Below, piece by piece: positions 51,476-60,552 of a stretch of 64,000 nucleotides of DNA. The stretch is from an uncultured Lachnospiraceae bacterium (GTDB lineage: Bacteria > Bacillota > Clostridia > Lachnospirales > Lachnospiraceae). How positions within the stretch are numbered: position 1 is the stretch's first letter; each line of letters starts with the position of its first letter. The position numbers and the translations under genes are program-made. Under the pieces are notes generated by a model that was not told the DNA's origin, made no database searches, and saw only the letters and a list, made by a program, of their open reading frames with translations. The stretch is taken from the NCBI GenBank assembly GCA_910577015.1, contig CAJTKU010000010.1, forward strand, positions 42,271 through 106,270. Reading direction: 5' to 3'.

Positions 51476-53293
51476 TTACACTTCCCCGTTCTCCTCAGCC
51501 ATCTTTTTTCTTTCATTCGTTATATCATAGTATTTATCCAGCAAGACGCCATGGTTCACCATTGCGCGGAATGTTTTCTCCTGCTGTTCGGTCATCGCCG
51601 TCCCTACGGATGAATTATAGTCGGTGATGACGCAGCCGGTATAGGCAATCATCCAGAAAAGGGCGGAGTCTTCCTTGGGTATCATATCCCACAAAACTTC
51701 CTTTGGCTGTCCTGCAATTTCCAAAAGGGTTTCCAGATGGTTATCCGTCAGGATATACTCCCCGTCAGGCAGGATTACACCTGCCGCATAATCTGCCATC
51801 CCGTATATGCGCGTATACTTTTCGGTAAAATAGCGGATAATCGGGGCTGCCGTGATTTCCTGACCGCACACCGCTTTCACTGCCTCGGGAGAGGTTCTCA
51901 TGCTGCCGTAACGGTGAATCTTCTCATGAAGCCATGCCGTTATCTCGCTGATTCTGCCTTCCTCCAGTACCGTGTTTAAGCTGCCCAGGTCTTTCTCCAT
52001 CTCTTCCAGGAACATACCGTCATAAATAGTTCCTAAAAGATAGGTAGGGAAATAACCGAAGGAGCCGTCCGACCAGTGCATATCCTGCAGGATGCCCTCA
52101 GCGTCATTGGAGGGCCTGATACCCAGCATTTCTTCCATTTTATCATTCCAGAGCCCGGGAAGTTCTTCGGCCTTTACACCGTCACGGAAAATAGCCTTTT
52201 CTATCTCATAGCGGAGTATGATATGAAAACAATAGGTAAGTTCATCCGCATGGATACGGATTAGGCTCGGTTTTACATGATTGATGATTTTATAAAAATG
52301 CTCCAACGGAACTTCCTGAAACCGGGGCAGGTATTCCCCTACCTTTTCGTAAATCGGCTTCCAGAAATTGATGTTCCTTCCCAGAATATTCTCGTAAAAA
52401 CGGGACTGGCTCTCATGCAGGCCCAGAAAGTCCACCTTAGCCGCCGCAGTTTTCTCATATGCCGCGTCAATGCCCTGTTCAAAAATGGCATGGCCGCCTT
52501 CATGTATGGTGCTGAACATGGCGTTCACCGCTTCATTTATCCTATAGTGGTTGGTAATCCGTACATCACCCGGCCCGAAGCCCATGGTAAAAGGATGCGC
52601 GCTTTCCCCCACGACGCCGGCGTCCATGTCAAACCCTATGTAAGAAAGCAGGTACTTTCCCAGTTCTTTCTGGCTGCTGATGTCAAACCTGCCGAAAAGC
52701 GCCGTTTCATCAGGTTCCGGCTTTTCTATTATTTTCTTCAGAAGGGGAACCAGCGCCTCTTTTAGCTCCGTAAACAGCCTGTCAATAAGCGCGCCGTCCA
52801 CACCCTCCTCGTACATGTCAAGCAGGGTATCATACACTTCTTTGTCCGGCTCCATATACTTTGCAAGACGGCTCCGCATATCTATCATTTTCTGAAGGTG
52901 CGGGCAGAACATGGCATAATCCGCATTTTCCCTTGCCTCTTCCCATGCCTTTTCGGAGATTTTGGATTCTTTTATGAACTCCTGATAAAAATCGGCAGGA
53001 ATCCTTTTATCCCTTTCGTATTCTCTTTTTCCCCTGCTGACCGTCAGCTTCATGGCGTCATCCAATGCGTCAAACTCTTCCGGCAGGGACAGCTGTTCGT
53101 ATAATTCCCCCAGCTCTTCGGAAGTCTGCATCTTAAATATTTCGCCCGAAAAATAAGTGATGGCGTCGATTTTGTATCCGACTCCTTTTTTCGGCGTCTG
53201 TGTCTGGAAATCCCATGACATCTGAGACATCACATGCCTGTACTGCGCCAGCTTATCCAGGTGCTTTTTTAACTGTTCTGATTTTTCTGACAT
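51476..53293 (-). CDS. M32-family metallocarboxypeptidase with C-terminal extension
   Basis: 605 residues. The first ~500 match thermostable carboxypeptidase Taq: zinc motif HEGGH at 264-268 (MFSTIHEGGHAIFEQG), third ligand region LGLHESQSRFYENILGR, and IRIHADELTYCFHIILRYEIEKAIF. It removes C-terminal residues from peptides in the cytoplasm; no signal peptide. About 100 extra residues at the end (YGMADYAAGVILPDGEYILTD ... NERKKMAEENG) exceed the usual ~500-residue length and match nothing I know. Confidence 0.92.
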   Translation of the reverse strand: MSEKSEQLKKHLDKLAQYRHVMSQMSWDFQTQTPKKGVGYKIDAITYFSGEIFKMQTSEELGELYEQLSLPEEFDALDDAMKLTVSRGKREYERDKRIPADFYQEFIKESKISEKAWEEARENADYAMFCPHLQKMIDMRSRLAKYMEPDKEVYDTLLDMYEEGVDGALIDRLFTELKEALVPLLKKIIEKPEPDETALFGRFDISSQKELGKYLLSYIGFDMDAGVVGESAHPFTMGFGPGDVRITNHYRINEAVNAMFSTIHEGGHAIFEQGIDAAYEKTAAAKVDFLGLHESQSRFYENILGRNINFWKPIYEKVGEYLPRFQEVPLEHFYKIINHVKPSLIRIHADELTYCFHIILRYEIEKAIFRDGVKAEELPGLWNDKMEEMLGIRPSNDAEGILQDMHWSDGSFGYFPTYLLGTIYDGMFLEEMEKDLGSLNTVLEEGRISEITAWLHEKIHRYGSMRTSPEAVKAVCGQEITAAPIIRYFTEKYTRIYGMADYAAGVILPDGEYILTDNHLETLLEIAGQPKEVLWDMIPKEDSALFWMIAYTGCVITDYNSSVGTAMTEQQEKTFRAMVNHGVLLDKYYDITNERKKMAEENGEV

Positions 53294-53343
53294 TTTTTTT
53301 ACCGTACCTTTCCCCTTTTACTGTTTATACTGCGGTTATTATA

Positions 53344-53799
53344 TCACATTTTTACTATTTCTGCCAGACAACATAAAAAAGCGCCTGCCGCAATGCAAAA
53401 ATCGGACAGATTAAATACAATATCGGAAAAGCGCTTCCACTTTACGGGAAAACTGATATAGTCCACCACATACCTGCGCTTCAGCCTGTCGTAGGTGTTG
53501 TTATATGCCCCGCCGAGCAATACTGCCAGGCCGGTTCTTAAAAGGGCGCTTCCCCTGTTTCCCAAACTTACAATAAAACAAACCGTGCATAGCAGAACCA
53601 GAACGAGGGAGCAGGCGGCAACAAGCCATTGCCTCCCGCTCCCTTTATTCAGTATAAATCCCTTGTTGTGATGCCTTCGCAGCAAAAGCCTGCCGCCAAA
53701 TATCCTTCGGCTCCCTCCCTGCTTTTCTGTTTTTTCTATCCGGTTCTTTATCATCAAATCTGCAATAAAGATACCTGCCGCCACCAAAACATATACCAT
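53344..53799 (-). CDS. lspA: Signal peptidase II homologue
   Basis: 151 residues, four membrane segments. The aspartyl pair is in GGAYNNTYDRLKRR and DIVFNLSDFCI, as in lipoprotein signal peptidase, which cleaves before the lipidated Cys. The middle (VVDYISFPVKWKRFSDIVFN) is shorter than in textbook LspA and the first half diverges (HHNKGFILNKGSGR replaces the usual NxGAAF), so it may be a specialised paralogue. It starts 6 nt after a GH16 lipoprotein gene, its obvious client. Confidence 0.85.
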   Translation of the reverse strand: MVYVLVAAGIFIADLMIKNRIEKTEKQGGSRRIFGGRLLLRRHHNKGFILNKGSGRQWLVAACSLVLVLLCTVCFIVSLGNRGSALLRTGLAVLLGGAYNNTYDRLKRRYVVDYISFPVKWKRFSDIVFNLSDFCIAAGAFLCCLAEIVKM

Positions 53800-53805
53800 G
53801 GAAAT

Positions 53806-56184
53806 TTATTTTTCCTCCAAGACCACATTATCAATATAAATGACATGTTCTTCTGTGATAACCTCCCCGTCTATCGCCCCCATGGAAAAGGTTATCATAG
53901 CGGACAGGTTATTTTCTTCCGTCATTTCAAATTCCAGTGTATAGGTTTGGTATTCCGATGTCAACAGGAAACTGTCTTTTCCATACTCCGTCCAGATATC
54001 ATCCTGGCTTCCATCCCTTTGCGCCGCGCATTCCATTCGCCGCTCCACGCTGCATCTGGCGTCAAAACGCAGCACATAAGTCTTACCCTTATACAAACTG
54101 ATATTTTTCTGCATCAGCTGTATCATCCAGTTCTGTTCACCCGTATTTGCAATGGTAAATCCCGCTGCGTCTTCTTCCGTCAGGGAATCCACCGCATAAG
54201 AAACCTCATTGGCAATACCGTTATCCACAAAAGGGAGCCATCCGGTAAAGCCATTGGCAAAAGAAGCGTTAATCAGCGCGCCGTCCTCTTTAATCTTTAC
54301 ATTGTCAATGTAGATGTTTCCTGCCGCACCCAAAGAGAATACGAGGGAAGGCTTCTCAATTCCTTTTTCCAGTTCAAAAGAATAGCTGTACTGGCTCATT
54401 TCTTCCGTAAGCTCCGCTTCAAAGCTCTGGCCCCCTATGTCGGCGGTTATGGTCTGCCCCGCATCCCCGCACGCATCAAATGTCAGGTTATATGTACTTC
54501 CACCCGCCAATGCCAGCCCGGGCTGTATCACTTGCAATTTCTGCAGGTCCGACTGTCCTTCCGGTACCTGCACATGCAGCCTGCGGATTAGATTCTGGTT
54601 GGTAACCTCTACCGACGCTCCTTCCAGATTGTTAACCACCTCCCAGTACTTTAATCTTTTATCCCCGTATTGGAAGGTTCCGTTATACACATAATTACCG
54701 TCGGACTGTATCGTCTTTTCCGACGTGCCTGTTTCCACTTCCACGGTTCCCGTCTTTTCCAGCCGGACATTTCTCAGGTAAACGGCTGCCGTGGAACCCT
54801 GGCTGCCCATATTAAACTCCAACCGCCCGTTTGCATCGTTTTCCCTGTCCATGGTAAAAGTAAATTCATACGCTGTCCACTCCGGCGTCATTTTTAGGGA
54901 GGTATCCTCCAGATAGCGCACCCACGCTTTTTCCGGCGCGGTTACCGCAACTTTCATTTCCCTGTCTTCCTCCGCCATGGCTTCAAAAGTAACACGATAC
55001 ACGCCCCCCTGTTCTATGGGGATATCCGGCTGCACCAGCTGGACAGAGTACTCCTGTGAACCGGCGCTGGTGGACGTTATACACAATGCACCGTCCTTTA
55101 TTTGCGCTTCTCCCTTGCCGCCTTCCAAAAGAATGAATTTCCAGTCTTCCTCGTCGCTTAAATCTTCGGCGATTTCAAAGTCTCCGTTACGCACATAATT
55201 GCCGGTGGCATCCGGCTCCCCCATGACGAAGGACGGATTCACAACATCCGTATCATAGGCCTCTTTCTGGTACACCCTGACATAATCTATTGCAAATTCT
55301 GCTTCATCAAAATTGGTAGTGGCATCCGGCGCACCGGGCCAGTCTCCTCCCACTGCCAGGTTGAGCTGCACAAAAAACGGCTGGTCAAACGGCGCCGGAT
55401 AAGTCACCTTATCCTCACCTTCTACTGCCGTATACCAGTTATTGACGGTATGGTACAGCTCGCCGTCCACATAAAAGCGCATTTCATCCGGTTCCCACTC
55501 CAGGGAAAACTCATGAAAATCCTCCGAAAAATTGCCGTCCTCCATCTTATATATCCCCTGGTTTTCCCCATGGGGCATTCCATAGTGGATATTGGCGTAG
55601 AGTGTGTTCGTCTGGTTCCCCAATATCTCCATGATATCTATTTCCCCGCATTTGGGCCATTGACCGTAAAAACTTTCATCCTGCGGCATCATCCAGATTG
55701 CAGGCCACAATCCCTGTCCTGCAGGCACTTTTGCACGCACCACTACTTTTCCGTACAAAAACTGTTTTTTCCCCTTGCTGTTCACCTTGCCGGAAGTATA
55801 GCAGGTCAGTCCGTTTTCATTTTTATCTTTCACTGCCTTTAAAATCAGTTTTCCGTCTTCTATGTAAACATTTTGGGCAGAATCCGTATAAGCCTGCATT
55901 TCATTGTTTGTCCAGCCCGGCTCCCTCTGCTCTATCGTCCAGTTATCCGTATTCAGTTCGTCCGAGTCAAATTCATCATGCCAGAGAAGCCGATAGCCTT
56001 CATATAAATCCGCTATATCTTCCTCATTCACTGTCTCCATGTCCCCTGCATCCCCCGTCTCTGTGGGAATTTCATTTTCATCCACTCCTGTTTTTGCTGT
56101 CTGTTCCTGTTTTCCGCAGCCTGCAGCAAGCTGGACTGTCAAAAGTCCTGCCAGCAAAAAACAAAGCAAACGTTTTCTTTTCAT
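53806..56184 (-). CDS. GH16 endo-beta-glucanase lipoprotein with carbohydrate-binding modules
   Basis: 792 residues. Lipobox LAAGC with Cys23, then a GH16 jelly roll (about 60-310) with catalytic E181-I-D183-I-M-E186 and aromatic subsites (GLWPAIWMMP). This fits laminarinase/lichenase activity on beta-1,3 or mixed glucans. Residues from about 330 hold three beta-sandwich modules of CBM4/9 type (YVRNGDFEIAEDLSD; YVYNGTFQYGD; LINASFANGFTGW), each opening with an N-G-D/T-F-like strand. Anchored on the outer face of the membrane. Divergent from an AraC activator, with lspA downstream. Confidence 0.93.
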   Translation of the reverse strand: MKRKRLLCFLLAGLLTVQLAAGCGKQEQTAKTGVDENEIPTETGDAGDMETVNEEDIADLYEGYRLLWHDEFDSDELNTDNWTIEQREPGWTNNEMQAYTDSAQNVYIEDGKLILKAVKDKNENGLTCYTSGKVNSKGKKQFLYGKVVVRAKVPAGQGLWPAIWMMPQDESFYGQWPKCGEIDIMEILGNQTNTLYANIHYGMPHGENQGIYKMEDGNFSEDFHEFSLEWEPDEMRFYVDGELYHTVNNWYTAVEGEDKVTYPAPFDQPFFVQLNLAVGGDWPGAPDATTNFDEAEFAIDYVRVYQKEAYDTDVVNPSFVMGEPDATGNYVRNGDFEIAEDLSDEEDWKFILLEGGKGEAQIKDGALCITSTSAGSQEYSVQLVQPDIPIEQGGVYRVTFEAMAEEDREMKVAVTAPEKAWVRYLEDTSLKMTPEWTAYEFTFTMDRENDANGRLEFNMGSQGSTAAVYLRNVRLEKTGTVEVETGTSEKTIQSDGNYVYNGTFQYGDKRLKYWEVVNNLEGASVEVTNQNLIRRLHVQVPEGQSDLQKLQVIQPGLALAGGSTYNLTFDACGDAGQTITADIGGQSFEAELTEEMSQYSYSFELEKGIEKPSLVFSLGAAGNIYIDNVKIKEDGALINASFANGFTGWLPFVDNGIANEVSYAVDSLTEEDAAGFTIANTGEQNWMIQLMQKNISLYKGKTYVLRFDARCSVERRMECAAQRDGSQDDIWTEYGKDSFLLTSEYQTYTLEFEMTEENNLSAMITFSMGAIDGEVITEEHVIYIDNVVLEEK

Positions 56185-56252
56185 ATCATACCTCCTCCTG
56201 CCCGGGAAATTTCTTTTCCTTCATTATAGAAAAAATTTGAGGGATTCTATAT

Positions 56253-56271
56253 CATTTATTTACGATAAATG
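56253..56271. promoter_or_regulatory. Candidate operator between GH16 and AraC genes
   Basis: CATTTAT-TTACG-ATAAATG, a perfect 7-bp inverted repeat in the 138-bp divergent gap, placed where one regulator dimer could control both genes. Confidence 0.45.
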
Positions 56272-56322
56272 TTATGATTTTATGTATAATTATACTATCG
56301 GCAAACAAAAAGGAGTGATTGT

Positions 56323-57063
56323 ATGAATACGGAACAATCCTTTACCCTTTCCACTTTCCTGCAGCGTGAAAATGCCTCCGTGCATTCTGCATACTCTTCT
56401 GAACTTGCTTTTTTCCATGCCGTGCAGTCCGGCGATATTAAAAAAGTGGAGGAATCCATGTCGCCTCTTGATTCCAAGGGTTTCGGAACGCTTTCCGATA
56501 ATCCGATTCGGAATCTGTGTTACCATCTGGTGATATCCATCGCATTGATTACCCGTTTCTGCATGGAAGCCGGTATGCCTTCAGAAGAAGCCTATACTTT
56601 GAGCGACCTGTATATACGAAAAGCGGACACTGCCCCCACGATAGAAGCAATATCCGCCTTGCACAGAGAGATGATATTTGATTTCACCGGGCGCATGCGC
56701 CGGCTAAAAACACGCCAGGTCTTTTCCAAACCTGTCCGTCAATGCCTGGATTACATTTATGACAATCTGCATACGCCCATCACTCTTCAGGATTTGGCAC
56801 ATTATGTGAAACTCAGTCCCGCTTATCTTTCCGCACTCTTCAAAAAACAGGTAGGCGCCACCATCTCCGCCTATATCCGCGGACTGCGGATTGACGCGGC
56901 CAAAAACATGCTCCAGCATTCCGAATATACTCCCATTGAGATTGGCAATTACCTGAATTTTTGTTCACACAGCCATTTTATCAATGTTTTCAGGCAGGAA
57001 ACCGGCATGACTCCCAGACAGTTTAAACAAAAGTATTTCAGCCGTAACTGGCAGACAGACTAA
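56323..57063 (+). CDS. AraC-family transcriptional regulator
   Basis: 246 residues. A helical N-terminal domain (ELAFFHAVQSGDIKKVEESM; DNPIRNLCYHLVISIALITRFCMEAGM) of the kind seen in many clostridial AraC proteins, then the double helix-turn-helix (PITLQDLAHYVKLSPAYLSALFKKQVG; YTPIEIGNYLNFCSHSHFINVFRQETGMTPRQFK). AAGGAG before the ATG. Divergent from the GH16 glucanase and hence its likely regulator, though the ligand is unknown. Confidence 0.93.
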   Translation: MNTEQSFTLSTFLQRENASVHSAYSSELAFFHAVQSGDIKKVEESMSPLDSKGFGTLSDNPIRNLCYHLVISIALITRFCMEAGMPSEEAYTLSDLYIRKADTAPTIEAISALHREMIFDFTGRMRRLKTRQVFSKPVRQCLDYIYDNLHTPITLQDLAHYVKLSPAYLSALFKKQVGATISAYIRGLRIDAAKNMLQHSEYTPIEIGNYLNFCSHSHFINVFRQETGMTPRQFKQKYFSRNWQTD

Positions 57064-57070
57064 GCTGCGC

Positions 57071-58804
57071 TTACACTCCTGCCAGCGAATCAAACGCCTC
57101 CGCCACGTTCAGACGCCCGTATCCCCACTCCTGGTTCGGGTAAACCAGTCCCGGCTCCCTGACGGCGCCCCTGATAAAATAGGTCTTAATCTCTTCATTT
57201 TCGGCAAGCGGGTCATTGTTTTTCACCACGGTCCACTGAAAGAACTGCGCCACGCTGCCCGCTGTCAGGGCGGCGGCAAGGCTGGAACCGGTTCGTTTTC
57301 CGAGGGATGTGGAAACGTCCACGCCGGGCGCCGCAAAATCCGGCTTTATGGTGCCGTTTCGCAGAAATCCCCTTCCCGAATTTGCATAGAAACTGTTGTT
57401 AAAATCATTATAGGTGGAAACGGTAATCGGATTGACGGCAATTCCCGGGTCCGTCAGCGTCACATAGGGGCTGGGGTCCAGAAAATAGGTATCGCTTTGC
57501 ATGAACTGGGTGATGGGAAGCCACATGTTAAAGCTCCTTCTGCCTCCGTCCTGGGACGCATAGACGCTGATGCGCCAGATGCCCGCCGTCGGCTCCTGAA
57601 ACCGGAATACAATCAATTCGTCCCCTGTCGTCGGCTCCACCAAAAGGCTGTCGATGGTTACCTTCGTCTGCTCATAGACAAAGGAATACGTAAGGCTCCG
57701 TCCCATCCCCGGCCTGAATCTCTGGATGGTTTCCCCGCCGGGCGTCCGGATGGAGGCACAGAACACATCCGGCACACAGCCCCACAGTTCCAGCATAAAG
57801 CCCTTTTCTCCCTCCCCTACCCGGATTTCCACATCCGTATGGGCATCCTGTCCGTAAGGAACGGAACCGCTGTAATGGTGCGCCGCATCCCCTTCATTTC
57901 CACCGCAGATTACAATGCCCCTGTTTCGTATGGTGGATAAGCTGTTGAGATACCGCGCCAGGGAAGAACCGATATTATGGTCCCCCTGGTTACTGCCGAG
58001 CCCAATACAGATAACCACCGGCCTGCGGAAAGTGACTGCAAAGGATTCGGCAAATTTAACCCCCAGCATGATGTCCGTTTCCGCATAAGCAGGCACTCCT
58101 TCCGGTATCATGTAATAATCTTTCAGGTTCTGTTTTGCCTGCCTTAATTTTACTACCACGATTTCCGCCTCCGGCGCCGCTCCCCTGAAACTCCTGCCGC
58201 CATCCACCACGCTGCCTGCCGCCACGCTCGCCATGGCGGTGCCGTGTCCGATTTCATCATAGGAGAGCAGCGCGTCATAGGGATTTTCCGCCCGCAGCGC
58301 TTCGTTGATATCTTCCCTGCTAAACAAAGTTCCGTACCGGAATCCTTCAGGAGGGCTGCCCGTCTGAACCGTCTGGTCCCAGATTGCCAGTATCCTGCTG
58401 TTGCCCGCCTCATTTAAAAACTCTTCCTGCGCAAAGCGGATTCCCGTGTCAATAAAAGCCACCACAACGCCGCTCCCGTTTAAGGACAGCGGCGGGCGCT
58501 GCGTCTGCAAAATCCCGGAATTTATAAGGCTGACCGGGTCAAAATCATCCGCCATCAGTCCGAATATCCGGGGAAGATAATGATAAACATACATTGTACC
58601 CATAATGGGGTCCAATTCACTTTGCGCCACATAGCCGATACCGTACCTGTCGTTGACACGGGTAAAACAAAAATCCTCAAAACCGTTCTCAGACGGCATG
58701 GGATATGAAAAATCAACAATTAATTCTCCATAATCCTCCGACAAAACTTTTTCTTCACAAGTCATAAGCATAAAAAGGGGAAGCAGCCCGACGATTGTCC
58801 GCAT
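57071..58804 (-). CDS. Csp-like subtilase (S8 serine protease)
   Basis: 577 residues. Catalytic Asp119 (VVVAFIDTGI), His187 (DEIGHGTAMAS) and Ser508 (RTGSSLAAA) are all present. The layout with a large jelly-roll insert between His and Ser (about 310-430) is that of clostridial CspB-type germination proteases, which cleave and activate the cortex enzyme SleC; homologues in non-germination contexts also exist in gut clostridia. N-terminus: ATG at 58804, but an internal start at MTCEEKVLSEDYGELIV is possible. A germination role is inferred; no sleC is nearby. Confidence 0.88.
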   Translation of the reverse strand: MRTIVGLLPLFMLMTCEEKVLSEDYGELIVDFSYPMPSENGFEDFCFTRVNDRYGIGYVAQSELDPIMGTMYVYHYLPRIFGLMADDFDPVSLINSGILQTQRPPLSLNGSGVVVAFIDTGIRFAQEEFLNEAGNSRILAIWDQTVQTGSPPEGFRYGTLFSREDINEALRAENPYDALLSYDEIGHGTAMASVAAGSVVDGGRSFRGAAPEAEIVVVKLRQAKQNLKDYYMIPEGVPAYAETDIMLGVKFAESFAVTFRRPVVICIGLGSNQGDHNIGSSLARYLNSLSTIRNRGIVICGGNEGDAAHHYSGSVPYGQDAHTDVEIRVGEGEKGFMLELWGCVPDVFCASIRTPGGETIQRFRPGMGRSLTYSFVYEQTKVTIDSLLVEPTTGDELIVFRFQEPTAGIWRISVYASQDGGRRSFNMWLPITQFMQSDTYFLDPSPYVTLTDPGIAVNPITVSTYNDFNNSFYANSGRGFLRNGTIKPDFAAPGVDVSTSLGKRTGSSLAAALTAGSVAQFFQWTVVKNNDPLAENEEIKTYFIRGAVREPGLVYPNQEWGYGRLNVAEAFDSLAGV

Positions 58805-58885
58805 TTCTTCCCGCTTCCCGTTTTTTAGTACTATCTTATGAAATTATTTCACTTCTATGTCTGTCCTAAGCCATCCGAAGTCACA

Positions 58886-60394
58886 TTATGCATTTTCCGC
58901 CAAAACAGGCAGTCTGTCCGGACTGACGGCCATACTGTTCCTGATATCAATAATAGGACCGCCGGTTCCTTCGATGTACTCTTTCGTGATGGTAACCCTG
59001 CCGATATTGTCATCTTTGGGAATTTCGTACATGATGTCCAGCATAAACTCTTCGATAATGGAGCGGAGCGCCCTTGCGCCTGTCTCCCGCTTCATTGCTT
59101 TTTCCGCTATGGCCTCCAACGCCCCGTCCGTAAATTCCAGCTTTACTTCATCGAGTTCAAGCAGCTTCTGGTACTGCTTTAAAATGGCGTTTTTCGGCTC
59201 CTTCAAAATCTTAACCATCATTTCCCTGGAAAGACCTTCCAAGGTATAGAGAATGGGAAGGCGGCCGATAAATTCGGGTATCATGCCGAACTTTCTGATA
59301 TCCTCCACCGTCACCTTGGAAAGAAGGTTTTTGTCTTTGTCGAAATAATCCTTTAACTGGGCGTTAAAACCGATGGAACTCTGCTTGCTTAAACGCTCCT
59401 TGATAATCTCCTCCAAATCAGGAAAGGCTCCGCCGCAGATAAACAGGATATTGCGGGTATTGATGGTGGCAAGGGGAACCATTGCGTTTTTGCTGTTGGC
59501 GCCCACAGGCACTTCCACCTCCGCCCCCTCTAACAGCTTTAACATACCCTGCTGTACCGACTCACCGCTGACATCCCTGGAGGTCGTATTTTTCTTTTTG
59601 GCTATTTTATCGATTTCATCTATAAAAATAATGCCGCGTTCCGCCCTCTCCACGTCGTTGTCCGCCGCCGCAAGAAGCTTGGAAACCACGCTTTCGATAT
59701 CATCGCCGATGTATCCCGCTTCCGTCAGGGAAGTGGCATCCGCAATGGCGAGGGGCACATCCAGCAGTCTGGCAAGCGTCTTTACCAGATAGGTTTTACC
59801 GCAGCCCGTAGGACCAATCATCAGCATATTGGACTTTTCTATTTCAATCTCATCCATGGTATCCGTAGCCACTCTTTTGTAATGATTGTACACGGCAACG
59901 GATATTACCTTTTTGGCATGTTCCTGCCCTACCACATACTCGTCAAGGCTTGCCTTGATTTTATGGGGCGCAGGTATATCACGGATATTCAGAACCGGTT
60001 TTGCTTTTTCCCCGCTCTTTTTCTTCTTCAGCTTCTGCTTGTTGGGAATCCCGCCTTCCCCCTGCAAATCTGATATGTTGACAAAACGGATATGGGGCAT
60101 CCCCTTCTTGGACAAATCCTCCAAATCCTGCTGGAACGCAGGACTGTCGAGCATACCCTGATAATCAAACTGGCTTACCGTGTCCATCGTCTTGTGCATA
60201 CAGTCGTTGCACACGGAAATATTGTTGGGAAGCCTGAACATCTTTCCCGTCTTACTCTCTGGGCGCCTGCAGATAAAACACACATCCTCGTATTCCTTCT
60301 CATTCCTGTCTTCCGATGTGCCGTCGGCGCCAGACTCTTTTTTCTCTTCCCCCTCATCCAGAACTTCCGTATCTCTATTATCGTAATCTGACAT
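58886..60394 (-). CDS. clpX: ATP-dependent protease ATPase subunit ClpX (divergent form)
   Basis: 502 residues from the ATG at 60394 (GGAG upstream). An acidic N-terminal tail precedes the zinc-binding domain (Cys39, 42, 62, 65), then the AAA+ core: GPTGCGKT, GIIFIDEIDKI, sensor and box VII regions, and the IGF loop (SSIGFNA) that docks on ClpP. About 80 residues longer than E. coli ClpX because of the tail and an inter-domain linker rich in Lys (KQKLKKKKSGEKAKP). No clpP or tig adjoins, so it may be a second ClpX. Confidence 0.92.
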   Translation of the reverse strand: MSDYDNRDTEVLDEGEEKKESGADGTSEDRNEKEYEDVCFICRRPESKTGKMFRLPNNISVCNDCMHKTMDTVSQFDYQGMLDSPAFQQDLEDLSKKGMPHIRFVNISDLQGEGGIPNKQKLKKKKSGEKAKPVLNIRDIPAPHKIKASLDEYVVGQEHAKKVISVAVYNHYKRVATDTMDEIEIEKSNMLMIGPTGCGKTYLVKTLARLLDVPLAIADATSLTEAGYIGDDIESVVSKLLAAADNDVERAERGIIFIDEIDKIAKKKNTTSRDVSGESVQQGMLKLLEGAEVEVPVGANSKNAMVPLATINTRNILFICGGAFPDLEEIIKERLSKQSSIGFNAQLKDYFDKDKNLLSKVTVEDIRKFGMIPEFIGRLPILYTLEGLSREMMVKILKEPKNAILKQYQKLLELDEVKLEFTDGALEAIAEKAMKRETGARALRSIIEEFMLDIMYEIPKDDNIGRVTITKEYIEGTGGPIIDIRNSMAVSPDRLPVLAENA

Positions 60395-60486
60395 ATTTTC
60401 TCCTCTTCCTTTACTGACTAATGCGTACAGACTTATTATAACGAATACCCTCCCGCTGCACAAGTGAAGTTTTTCTAAAAAACCTA

Positions 60487-60528
60487 TGAAAAAAATCCCG
60501 AAAACAGAGATATTTTCCATTTTCGGGA
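60487..60528 (-). terminator. Terminator after htrA
   Basis: Minus-strand TCCCGAAAA / TTTTCGGGA (60528-60496) followed by a run of T (60495-60489), 25 nt past the htrA stop and upstream of clpX. Confidence 0.88.
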
Positions 60529-60552
60529 CGCTTTTCCTGATTATTTTAATCA

